Shown one piece after another: positions 35,471-45,312 of a stretch of DNA of 64,000 bases. Each line of letters starts with the position of its first letter. Position 1 is the stretch's first letter. Where the stretch lies: NCBI RefSeq assembly GCF_050948215.1, contig NC_135153.1, positions 6,662,058 to 6,726,057 on the forward strand, written 5' to 3'. The notes beneath the pieces were generated by a model. It was not told the DNA's origin. It saw only the letters and a list, made by a program, of their open reading frames with translations, and did no database searches. A program made the position numbers and the translations under genes. The stretch comes from Halictus rubicundus. Its lineage: Eukaryota; Arthropoda; Insecta; Hymenoptera; Halictidae.

Positions 35471-36177
35471 GTAATTCCTTCAGGTGAATAACCATGTTCC
35501 GCCGAGTTATAGCACGCACTCTGTCTACAAAAAAAAAAAAAAATGATTTCTCACAAAATGGCAACTAAAGGCAAAAGCTATTCAATTTATATCAAGTACA
35601 GGAGTGTTACTCTTGCTTAAAAATAGTTTCATTTAGTAACATTTAGTAACTTGGGTTCTGCACTCCACAAAACGTGGAATAGCTTACAGAGGAAACGAAG
35701 ACTATGAATATGAAGATATCCCGAAGTAGAAATAATAATATGAGTCACTAAATTCAAATAAATTTGTAGTTTTATATTTACCTTCAACTGTGGAATTCAT
35801 ATTATTATGAATATAAAAGTACTTTTAATGCCAGGTAATCAGAACACACGTTTTCATATACACTATTTCGCGACAAGCGATCGAGTAACGTAAAACAATT
35901 ATGCGTTGAGACGCGATATTTGCGTTCGTCATTTGTTTCATTGTTAATGAACTTTGCATCTCTGTAGGATGTATAGTCATAAAAAATTCACTGATGCGCG
36001 TTTTTTGTTACCTTTAATTTTGAACTTTTTTCCTCCTAATTCATCGATTGGGACCACTGCGCCGGTTAAATTTCGATGAAATTGACTCGGTTATATGTCC
36101 GCTCTTGGTACCGCTTAGTATCACACCTACCCATTTTTTCCATAAATGCATAAAATCTGCTATGCGGCTATCTGCTA

Positions 36178-36411
36178 CAGTTTTCTTTCGATATAAGACG
36201 ATGGCTCGGGACGGCTTTCGAGGTATTGCGGATGACGGTATCTGGCTTGAAATTGTTCTTGGGTGTGTCGAGCGGATCCCATAAAGTTGTCCGGCAGACT
36301 ATAAATTTCTGACACTAAGCGGTGTCGAGCGGACAACTTCAAAAGAGGAAGAGGGGTATCAAGTTTCTTATTGCGGACGAAACATCGGCGTCTTATATCG
36401 AATGAAAGCTG
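36178..36411. mobile_element. TA-type MITE, family D, complete (234 bp)
   Basis: TA (36176-36177) then CAGTTTTCTTTCGATATAAG and ACGATGG. The right end on the minus strand reads CAGCTTTCATTCGATATAAG then ACGCCGATG. A second, partial copy is at 26290-26389. Non-coding. Confidence 0.78.
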
Positions 36412-37073
36412 TGATCGCAAAAGGACACGGAGGGAAGTTGAAGAAGGTGGTACAGCCGTTCGATGAAGAGATGGTGGAGGCTGACCTGTAGGGAAGGACG
36501 GATTGTTTATCGTGAAAGAAGTGGCCGGTACTCGGACGAGTATGCACGACGAATGTGTCGCCCTTCGAAGGACTTCGGCGCGCACACATAGAGGCGTGTG
36601 CGGGCGGGGATTCGGGGCGAGCGCGTGTCTATGTTGGTGCACAATACGAATCGAGTTCCATTGAGACAATTGGCAATTTTCGACGCCGAATATCCGTCGG
36701 AAGCGGCGGTAGCGCCCACGGCCACTCACTTGGCAAATTGGAGGCCAGACAATAAATTGCAAACGGTCGCATATAGGCGTACACGGGACCGCTGGGTACA
36801 ATGGGTGTACGGCGTATGTATACAGCTCTAGCTTGTGCCGGAGCCTCGTCATCGGCATAAGGACCGCACGCAGTAACATTACCATTCGGTCGCAGACGAA
36901 TTCATTGGCTATGCCAGGGCGTCTTCCGTTCACAGGCAGAACGGTTGTCAGTCCGGTTTGACCCGACTTAGATCGTACGTGAGGAGCTGTTACGGTCGGC
37001 ACTTATCAAACGCCCTGGAGAACGCGGAGCCCGAGAGTGCTCGTCCTCTCTCCTCTCCTCGCTTCTTCAAATC

Positions 37074-37120
37074 TTCTCTCTCCCCTCTCCCCTCCTCTCT
37101 CTCTCTCTCTCTCTCTCTCC
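37074..37120. repeat. (CT)n microsatellite, interrupted
   Basis: CT-rich run ending in pure CT dinucleotides. Confidence 0.95.
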
Positions 37121-37492
37121 TTCATCATAACCCGATCATCCTCCCACCTCTTCTCTTCACGCTCTCACCCTCAGGAGAGAGAAATGGTTTAGAGTCCTCG
37201 AGTGGAGGTGTGACTATCGATTAACAACACACCCGACTCTTTTTCATATGTCCCCCCAAGAAAACCGTGCGAAAAATATGTTCTAAGAAAGGTATTTGAA
37301 GATTTCCTACGCATCTTTGCATCAATTTTTATTCCCTCTATTGTTTTACTTTAATATTTAGAATGCAACATTTCGTGTGCAACGAATGTCAATAATCCCG
37401 GAATAAAAAATGCGACATCGGTCGTTCGACCGACGATAGAATTATCGGTAGGATTATTACCATTCCAGCGGGGCAATATCTCCGGATAAATA

Positions 37493-37726
37493 ATGGCGGC
37501 TGGAGTGGAAGACAGCGTGGCCGAACTGTTCCAATTACCAACGACGCAACAGCAACAAGTTGTTCAACATCCCGGGGGCCCGATTCAGGCCCGTGTGTGT
37601 CAGGATTATCGATCGTTCGGATTTCCCATGGTATCTTCGGGCATCGGTTACCGCCGAGAGTCACAAAGACATATTCTCACCGTGGGCCGACAGTGTTGTC
37701 CCGGTGTATATCGTGATGCCGTTTAA
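37493..37726 (+). CDS. Unrecognised frame, possible first exon
   Basis: The frame starts ATAAATAATGGCGGCT and encodes MAAGVEDSVAELFQLPTTQQ, followed by QQVVQHPGG. The start is acidic and Gln-rich, with a reasonable start context. Possible GT donors exist in GGCCCGTGTGTGTCAGG at about 37590, so the true coding part might be only about 33 codons. I recognise no family and see no second exon. It may equally be a chance frame in CpG-rich DNA. Confidence 0.15.
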   Translation: MAAGVEDSVAELFQLPTTQQQQVVQHPGGPIQARVCQDYRSFGFPMVSSGIGYRRESQRHILTVGRQCCPGVYRDAV

Positions 37727-38138
37727 AATATGGGGGCACGCACGATACGCATCTGTCCGCCTTTATGCGCAATTACAGCGGTGTGTGCCCGGGCATTGCA
37801 CACGGATGCACCGATCCCGGGAAGCCCGCTAGGAGACGTTCTTCTATTTCGTGCCACTTTCATGGGGGCTTATTCAACGGGATTCTCGGTATCTTGTGGG
37901 AATTTCGTACCGCGACCGACGTGCCGAAACCATAAGCTTCCCTCGATCGCCGATACGGGAACTTCAAAACACATATTTGGCTTACCGTCAAAATCTGCCT
38001 TCTGTCCATCCTCTAACCGGAGGGCCCTTTCGGCCCTTCGAATGTGATAGGGCACGCGCTATTATCAGCTTTCCAGCAATCGGGGCAGCTTGTCTTTTTT
38101 GGAGTTAGAGAGAATGTCAGTTTCGAGAATAGTGCATA

Positions 38139-38298
38139 CAGTGTTTACTCGATACATGTCCGAAACACGGGTCCAGCCACGGACGTATATCGGCCAGGAG
38201 ATACTATTCTTTGATCCTCGAGCTCCTCACGGAATATACCCCGCGGCAGTGGGGACAGAGTTCTGGGACTTTCATCGGCTAGGAATTTTGGACATACA
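38139..38298 (-). mobile_element. Family B MITE, cut at its inner end by a CAGGGTG element
   Basis: TA then CAGTGTTTACTCGATACATG at 38139. On through GATACTATTCTTTGATCCTC, GAATATACCCCGCGGCAGTG, CATCGGCTAGGAATTTTGG and ACATA. The remaining ~16 bp of the terminal repeat is replaced by the start of the CAGGGTG element. Confidence 0.82.
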
Positions 38299-39578
38299 CA
38301 GGGTGTTTCACTTAACTCGAGCATCTAAAATATCTCGCTTGGTTTTTATGATAGAAAAAAATTGCAGAGGAGAACATTAGTTGGTTCAGAGGGGTAAATA
38401 TTATGATTGGCATAAAAATTTGTTCGAGGTTTTATTTTTTGAGATTTCGAGGTCATCGAAGTTTTTTCAAATGGAATGATATATTTGTATCATCGCTATA
38501 TGATAGCCAAGGTCAAGACGAATCCCACGATCTGTAATATTATGACTTTCACGTGACCTTGAGTTTGTTATCACCAACGATTCCACACCATACATTTACA
38601 CTCCATGGACGCTGGTGTTCACCTTGTCGAAGTCATTTCGGGTTTTCAAAGCACCGATAATGCATATTATGAATATTCAGTTGTCCATGGTTAGAAAAAG
38701 TAGCTGCGTCAGTAAAGAGAACGTCATAAAAGAAATGTTCATTTCTTTGTATTTGCTCCAATGCCCATGTACAAAATGCAACACGATTCTCAAAGTCTTT
38801 GTCTTTCCAAATATAATATGGATGAAATTTATGACGTTGCAATATTCGGCACACACTTGCTTCGGAAATGTCTAAAGAACGTCCAATTTTTCGACAACTT
38901 GTAGTAGGATCGATATTGACTGTAGCCAATACAAAAGTTTCGGCATCTTCTCCAGTAGCAGGCTTTGATCGTTTTCTATTCAGTGATTTAATACTCCCTA
39001 TTTTACAAAACAATTGAACTATGCGATCAAAACTTTGTCGACAAGGATCATTTCTCTCAGGGTATCTGTCTGCGTACAGTTGAAACGTTCGTACTGAGTT
39101 ACCTTTAGCCTCACCATAAACTAAAGTGATTTCTATCTTTTCTGCATCACTGTACACCATCGTTTCAGAGAAGTAACGTTATCTTTCACCGATTGTGCTG
39201 ATTAGAGTCACCGAAAATAGAAGAATTTGTATCAGTGTTTACAATTTATTGTTTACATCATTAGTCAAGGTTCAAGAACATTTCTTGAAACCCTAGGGGG
39301 ATCATGTCGTTGTTATTTCACTATTTACATCAAGTGTCCTACTTTTATAAATTTCTCGTACTCAAGGTCACATGAAGGTCATAATATTACAGGTTGTTGG
39401 ATTCGTCTTGACCTCGGCTATCATATAGCGATAATAAAAATATATCATTCCATTTAAAAAAGCTTCAATGACCCTGAAATCTCAAAAAATATAACCTTGA
39501 ACAAATTTTTTGCTTATCATAATATTTGCCCTCCTGAACCAACTAATGTTTTCCTCTGACATTTTTTTCTATTGTAAA
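38299..39578 (-). mobile_element. DUF4817-type (IS630/Tc1/mariner-like) transposon with long terminal inverted repeats
   Basis: The left arm, 38299-38570, begins CAGGGTGTTTCACTTAACTC and passes AACATTAGTTGGTTCAGAGG, CATCGCTATATGATAGCC and ACTTTCACGTGACC. The right arm, about 39360-39578, is its inverse (CAAGGTCACATGAAGGTCAT, TCGGCTATCATATAGCGATA, GAACCAACTAATGTTTTCCT). The right arm stops about 45 bp short of the terminus. A minus-strand transposase relic lies between. Relatives are at 11489 and 25714. Confidence 0.88.
38571..39160 (-). pseudogene. DUF4817-type transposase, broken (N-terminal half)
   Basis: The minus-strand frame starts MVYSDAEKIEITLVYGEAKG at 39160. Residues ~1-60 contain the DUF4817-like helix-turn-helix region (ADRYPERNDP). 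There is a second DNA-binding region with TSCRKIGRSLDISEASVCRI (about 85-105), then WALEQIQRNEHFFYDVLFTD (first catalytic Asp) and SNHGQLNIHNMHYRCFENP. The frame ends at TGA at about 38634; related proteins have Trp there, so this is probably a TGG to TGA change. Past the stop the same frame continues LRQGEHQRPWSVNVWCGIVG and then enters the terminal repeat. The segment carrying the second and third catalytic residues is deleted. Family assignment is from memory of insect transposases. Confidence 0.85.
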
Positions 39579-41095
39579 AATCAACAATTTCAACGAGTCA
39601 ACTCCTCGCCGTGTTATTTACTTCACAAATGCATTGTAAACTTCGATAATCGTACTGTAGCCAGTGCGGCCAGATTAAGAATTGTCTCCCACTCTATCCT
39701 TCCCCCTCTACGACGTTATTCCCCTATTTTCCGGCGAGAAATATCCCCACGTTACCGGCACGGATCGGTCACGTGACGTGGCGTTGCGTCTGCGTCTGCG
39801 TCGCGACTAACCCGGTAATGGCGGAGAAAGGGTAACCGTACTCCCCTCAATTCGTGACAATTCCCCTGATCTGGCGACGCTGACTGTAGCCCTCGATACA
39901 ACCCTCTCCCCTGATTTCCGGAATTGAGAATCTCGATCAAAATGTAATTGTAGCGTCCGCAATCATAATTGTTGCGGCGTAAAATTTTCTTGAGCCCACG
40001 AGCGCAACACGCTCTCGGTTTCTGCGATTAGAAATTCAATTTAGATAGCCGGAGGCCTGTTATACACGCTCGAGCGATTACGTTATAGCCGTTTATGCCC
40101 TTTCTTTCGGCACGGCCCATCTCGCCGGTGGTTGTTTATCATTATTTACAGTTCATTTTAGAAATTCTCCGTGCATCTATGCAAGTGTTCCACATCTTCG
40201 GGACAAATAATCCCGCGGCCGGTGCACTTTATGGCGGTGCTATCTGAGGCGTTTCAGTCCCCGGCTCGAAATGTTATAAAAATAAACCGATTCGTAGAAT
40301 TTCCCTTATTTTACGCCGACCCGGCAGAGTTATGCTCATGCGCGGACTACCGCGCGCCGGTGGTACTTGAACAACATTTTTCGGCGGGCAATAAAACATC
40401 TGCGTTTCCAGATGCATAAAACAGAAACATTTCCACGGTTTCTTTTTTTTTTCGCCAGAACGCTCCTATCAAATTGTTCTTCACGTGTGTTTCGGCCGGG
40501 CGCGCGGCGCGTTGCGTTATTTATTTTATGGAGTACGGTTTCCGTTTTACGAGGGGCTCGTGGACTCGGCCGTTCTGGTATTAAAACTTCTTTTGCTCGA
40601 TTCCAAATTCTCCGGTGACGACTCGCGCCTCTAATTAGCTGTCTATTCAACTTCGCTGAAAACCACTGTCCGCGCGATCCGAACCGAAAATATTCCTCCG
40701 GCTCGCGGCGTTTATTAACAAATAAACGTGAAGGAAGAGCGCGATAAAACGACAAAGAACGGAGGTTTAGGGGACCTTCGAGGGTCCTATGCTGGTACTG
40801 AAAACGAATGCTGCGAAACAGGTATACTTTTGAGCGATCGTATAAAATTTTTCGACACTCGTGAAGGCTTATACTGCTTTTAAATTATTTGAAAATCATA
40901 TCCTACATTGAGGATATTTTATATTTTTGTCTCATTGTAAGTTAATACCAGAGAAGAAAAAGCCTAAAATATCAAAATTCGAAATTGAAAATACGGCTGG
41001 AATCGTGTCAGTGAATAAGGCACTTTTTCAATATGACCCTCTTCAAGAAACTGCAGCTCCTACAGTTTTAAGTATTTCGATTTCAAAAAATTATA
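39579..41095. other. No gene recognised
   Basis: Apart from the repeat at 39682-39868, the sequence is CpG-containing with frames of up to 139 codons on the minus strand (40755-40336) opposite an 83-codon plus frame. No domain seen. Confidence 0.45.
39682..39868 (+). repeat. Dispersed repeat with CACGTGAC site, copy 2
   Basis: CTCCCACTCTATCCTTCCCC, CGGTCACGTGACG, GACTAACCCGGTAATG, GGGTAACCGTACTCCCCTCA and ATTCGTGAC, in the same order and orientation as 14632-14818. GTCTGC is locally triplicated. Confidence 0.7.
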
Positions 41096-41099
41096 TTGT

Positions 41100-41743
41100 A
41101 TAGTCCAAATGATAGTAACTATGTTTGCAAAACCTCGACAAAAAACAACGGTCCGATTTCTATATAAAAATTTCCAAGCGAAGCCAAGAAAATGACTCTC
41201 CAGACCAGAAGAACCCCTGGAACGTATGTGCCATTTTGTTATTGCGAGTAATAACATTATATAGTCCAAATGATAGTAACTATGTTTGCAAAACCTCGAT
41301 AAAAAACAACGGTCCGATTTCTATATAAAAATCTTCAAGCGAAGCCAAGAAAATGACGCTCCAGACCAGAAGAACCCCTGGAACGTATGTGCCATTTTGT
41401 TATTGCGAGTAATAATATTATATAGTCCAAATGATAGTAACTATGTTTGCAAAACCTCGATAAAAAACAACGGTCCGATTTCTATATAAAAATCTCCAAG
41501 CGAAGCCAAGAAAATGACGCTCCAGACCAGAAGAACCCCTGGAACGTATGTGCCATTTTGTTATTGCGAGTAATAACATTATATAGTCCAAATGATAGTA
41601 ACTATGTTTGCAAAACCTCGATAAAAAACAACGGTCCGATTTCTATATAAAAATCTCCAAGCGAAGCCAAGAAAATGATTCTCCAGACCAGAAGACCCCC
41701 TAAAACGGCTGTGCCATTTTGTTATTGCGAGTAATAAAATGGA
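41100..41743 (+). repeat. Tandem array, 161-bp unit, 4 copies
   Basis: ATAGTCCAAATGATAGTAAC recurs at about 41100, 41261, 41422 and 41583. The units are nearly identical over GTTTGCAAAACCTCGA, GGTCCGATTTCTATATAAAA and CAGACCAGAAGAACCCC. The last unit is the most diverged. Each junction gives the same 67-codon frame, because 161 is not a multiple of three and each unit supplies its own stop. Not a gene. Confidence 0.96.
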
Positions 41744-42412
41744 ACTAGAATTAGGTGGTCAAATAAATTATAGTGGGGTGACAAAACGTGCTAATCGTTG
41801 TTTTCCATTATTCAATTTTCCCGGCGAATTCCCAGCAGGCACGTGCGCGAAAGGCGTGACAAGCGACACGTATATGACGCTCGTGATTACGAAACGGGGC
41901 CCCGGCGAAAAACGAACCCGAAGAGGGCATTGAATGCGTTTCCAAAAAAAAAAAAGAATCGGGAAGGAATGCGACACAGTGTTCCTAATGGAAGCACGCC
42001 CACGCGCGACAGTGCATTGACCGTGGGCAGGAGTTTCGGATGGCCCCGCGGTACCCTAATATTCCGTCATAAATTACCGGCAAGAATGCACGGGAAGACA
42101 TTGTTTGGTTAACCCCTTAACGGCTCGCCAATCAGAGGCCCTCGCGGCCGTTTTAAATTGTAAATTGTAAATTGTTAAATAAACTGTCGCGGGCCGTCAC
42201 TAGATAATCGGCCGTCGACGAACGGCCAAAAGTAAAAGTTACTTACGGCGCACTACTTTTATATTTTCCCGCTACGGAGACTGATAAGCGAATTTTTATG
42301 CAAAATAAAAATCGTTTCCATTAGTTCGAAAACAATGGATCCACATAGACATTAATTTCGTCTCTTGACGATTTTAATCACAATGTCGTGTTGGAGTAAA
42401 AGACTTGAGATT

Positions 42413-42520
42413 CCAGTGGTTCGGATAATCGAGGTTCTACTAAATCGTGAATTAAACGAATAACTGTGATCCAAATTGTGTCATGTTTGGACTCGTTTTA
42501 AGCGGAAAAATGTCACCAAT
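42413..42520 (+). repeat. Dispersed repeat with pogo/Tigger-like end, copy 1
   Basis: GTTCGGATAATCGAGGTTCT then ACTAAATCGTG, GATCCAAATTGTGTCATGTT and TGGACTCG match 45746-45850. GTAGAACCTCGATTATCCGA (minus strand) resembles pogo/Tigger-type terminal repeats, but no partner end was found. Confidence 0.5.
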
Positions 42521-42887
42521 ACGACGGTACATGGTTCGTGAAATTATTTGCGTTAGTTACAGTGCTGGATTCCATTTTTGTTGATCTGAGCAACAAATAG
42601 CGTTGCATACGGTCCGCCTTACTAAAGGTAAAGGCATTTTGTAGGCAAATCGTTGACCCGTTAATCATTAGCCTGGGAGATTCACATCGAAGTAGACGTC
42701 CTCGAGATTCGGTCTCGTTCAAAATGGCGCTTCCGCGGTCCCCAGTCGGCAGATTCACACGGATACGCCTCTGTTTCGAGAAGTCTGATAAAAGGTAGGA
42801 GAGACCGAGCGAATCTTCCCCTGCAAAGAGAGGTTTTTGTGACACGGTCACAAAATCCGTGGTCTCGAACGCATAAAAGGCCGGAAG

Positions 42888-42891
<4 letters not shown>

Positions 42892-42949
<58 letters not shown>
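42892..42949. repeat. (GA)n microsatellite, ~57 bp
   Basis: Pure GA dinucleotides, followed by GAGGGAGAGGGCGAGAGGG. Confidence 0.97.
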
Positions 42950-42950
<1 letters not shown>

Positions 42951-44859
42951 CTAGAGGGAGAGGGCGAGAGGGAGAGAGTTCAATGGCTGATCGTCCCAAA
43001 GGACTCTCCCACGGTTCACCAAGGAATTCCTATCTGCTCTCCCCACTGACACTGATTTTTCTATTGCTGTTTGTGTATGTAGGTCACGGTGGCCACTCGC
43101 TGATCCATCCGCAGAGGAGAGCGTTCTCATTACCTGATGGGACCCGCTATCTTTTTGCCAGCCGAAGTCTTACGGGAAGCCGACTCAACCCCCCATAGAC
43201 GTGGGAAACCCATCCCCTGCGATGCTCCCAAAGTTTCTGCCCCGCCATCTTCTTTTCCTTTCTTGGAAATGGGATATTGTTAACTTGCCTGGCCGTTCTT
43301 GACCATTCTTGGCCATTCTTGCGACAGAAAGCTTGGCGGACGCTTTGTCAAACATTTCAAAAAATCGAATTTGCAATTCGTAGATTATCTCAATTTCTTA
43401 TTTAAATTGCATTGGTTTCGCCATTTTTAAGATAGGAAGCTTGATGGAGACTTTGTTACTCCATCTGAAGAAATTAATTTTGTAATTTGTGTTCAATCTG
43501 CATTATTTTCTTTAAAATAATTCCATTGGTGCGAGAGGGAAGTTTGTTGCAATTCATGACAAGAAGTTATGTTATGTGGCACGAGCCACATGAATTTTTA
43601 TGATCGTCTACAATCTACATATAATGATCGGGATGATTGGGCAGGATGCGCCGCTCCCATACGCGAATCTCAATATTCAATTAATGAACCATTCCATGGA
43701 AAACATTCCAGAATTGAAATTAATTAATTAATTAAAAATTCAGTGAAATTATATTTAACATTGTATTTATATTTAATACTCGTCTCTATCGAAATGGTTA
43801 ATAGAAATGTAGGGAGATGGTAAAATATTATCTAGCTCCACAAATAGTTGTATTATTAATAGCTACATATTAAATAATTATTAACAGAAATTTGAGTGTA
43901 GCTGCAGCGGTCCCAATAGTTTACTCAAGGGTTAATTTAACAAGTAGATAGCAGACCTTTCTGACAAAAGGGTAAATGAATTTGTTAGGATGACTTATTA
44001 ATTTTTTATGTTACCTAAGGATTTTAACATATTGTTTAAGCTATCATTTCTGACAACCTTACTATTTTTATTTGTCCAAATGGAACAAGTAAAAATTCAG
44101 ATCAGTTTTCAGAAACTTAATGTTAATAGTTAAATGACAATTTTCATAATCTGATACGCCGCTATCTAAATATTAAAATACAATACTAAACTGTGTGGAA
44201 CAATATCGTATTTCACACCCTCCATTAAAATAATTCCTAAGAATTCGTAAGCATAGTAGACAAGTCTGACATTTCTGGAGATAACGTTCAAATAATTTTC
44301 AAGTATTTCCAAACGTAAATAACAGACTCGCTCTGCGTCTCCATTCCCAGGAAATAAATTAAATGTTCACGCCTGATTGCTTTCAAGGCGCCACTTCATC
44401 CCCATGGGAAAGAAACACGAATCTCGAACTAAAAAAGGAGCAAGATAAACTGTCTGTTTCCATGGAATCGAAAAAAATCTGTGTCTACATCTACGTCTGT
44501 ATAAAACGTATACACAGTGTCCTACATACTTTAAGCCAAAACATAGTGCATCATAAATAAATACATTCATTAAGCCAACCGAAGATGATGTTACCCCGTT
44601 GCCCGTTTTATTAAAATTGAATATGTAAAATAAAAAAGTAAAAATTATAAAAAACAATATACAAATCATCTCTTAAAATCCTCCTGGCACTGTAAACGCA
44701 TTTCACATGGAGTACAAAAATTATTATTGAATGAGGTTGCAAGTCACTGTGTTCATCAACAAATTATAAAATGTCGAACAGAGAAAAATGCACCTACAGA
44801 AATTTTTCTGAGCGAACCATGAAAACCACAATAATTCAGGGCTCTCGGATTTGTTTATT

Positions 44860-45312
44860 TTAAACACCAGTCGCAGTCGAGACAACAAAAGTGTCTTCGA
44901 GGTCTGAGAAAGCACAGTTTACTCTTCCGCTGGGGCAATTATTTCGTCTGATTTGACATTGTCCTGTATTATTAAAACATAATGGAGGTCCTGTTGCCGG
45001 TTCCGATAATTGGGACACCCAGTGCATCGGTGGGATTATAATTTCGGATTGTCGAAAGGGGGGAAGAAACGAGCCGGAAAAAAAGAGTGAAGGGTAGGGA
45101 AGGGGGGGGGGCAGCCTTCGGAATCGGCTCCTAAACACCCCTCTGGGGAGAATCTTTTTCTCGTCGGGGCATTTAAAAATATCTTTCCACTGCGAGGACA
45201 CTTGAGGCCTTTCGGGTCCACCGGGATCCTTCGGATCCTTTGGAAATGGGAACACTTGCCGCGACTTCCTAGGAAATCCTGGACAAGTTGGAACCTGTCT
45301 GCACTCGGCCAC
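44860..45312 (-). CDS. Unrecognised Cys-containing frame, possible exon(s)
   Basis: A 150-codon minus-strand frame begins MAECRQVPTCPGFPRKSRQV. It continues with a Pro/Lys-rich part (FPFPKDPKDPGGPERPQ), then WKDIFKCPDEKK. After a low-complexity Pro/Phe stretch it ends CFNNTGQCQIRRNNCPSGRV followed by NCAFSDLEDTF. The last part has Cys at an even C-x6-C-x6-C-x6-C spacing, as in small secreted domains. Just upstream, minus-strand TATTATTAG could be a splice acceptor. No family is recognised, there is no signal peptide, and the middle of the frame looks like non-coding GC-rich DNA. It may be one or two exons, an eroded gene, or chance. Confidence 0.22.
   Translation of the reverse strand: MAECRQVPTCPGFPRKSRQVFPFPKDPKDPGGPERPQVSSQWKDIFKCPDEKKILPRGVFRSRFRRLPPPLPYPSLFFSGSFLPPFRQSEIIIPPMHWVSQLSEPATGPPLCFNNTGQCQIRRNNCPSGRVNCAFSDLEDTFVVSTATGV

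Larger units (their letters stand above)
34942..36059 (+). mobile_element. Transib element with decayed transposase (1118 bp)
   Basis: Left end CACAGTGGCCCCAATAAG. The right end on the minus strand reads CAGTGGTCCCAATCGATG. Both ends then share AAAAAGTTCAAAATTAAAGG, TAACAAAA, ATCAGTGAAT and, further in, AACAATGAAACAAATGACGA and TTCTGATTACCTGG, so the terminal repeats exceed 150 bp with indels. The flanks are CGCCG (34937-34941) and CGCCG (36060-36064), a 5-bp duplication fitting the CGNCG preference reported for Transib. The right end appears to lack two terminal bases. Between the terminal repeats lies a Transib transposase relic, followed by a short GC-rich repeat. Transib transposase is the family from which RAG1 is thought to derive. 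Confidence 0.88.
36412..38138. other. No confirmed gene; CpG-rich with overlapping frames
   Basis: A 275-codon minus-strand frame (37002-36175) overlaps plus-strand frames and runs into the family D MITE, so it is not credible. The frame at 37493 is listed separately. 37560-38108 has three overlapping plus-strand frames with no recognised domain. Confidence 0.45.
41744..44859. other. No gene recognised
   Basis: 42.1-43.3 kb mixed and CpG-containing with a GA tract; 43.4-44.9 kb strongly AT-rich and intron-like. Frames of 104-119 codons at 41798-42112, 42513-42851 and 42839-43198 are unrecognised, and some are driven by the GA tract. Confidence 0.45.

Noticed and set aside
36175..37002. 275-codon minus-strand frame
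   Set aside because: Overlaps plus-strand frames, runs into the family D MITE, has no domain, and its composition mirrors local CpG-rich DNA.
41100..41743. Possible CRISPR array
   Set aside because: The whole 161-bp unit is repeated with no short repeat/unique spacer alternation, and the context is eukaryotic.
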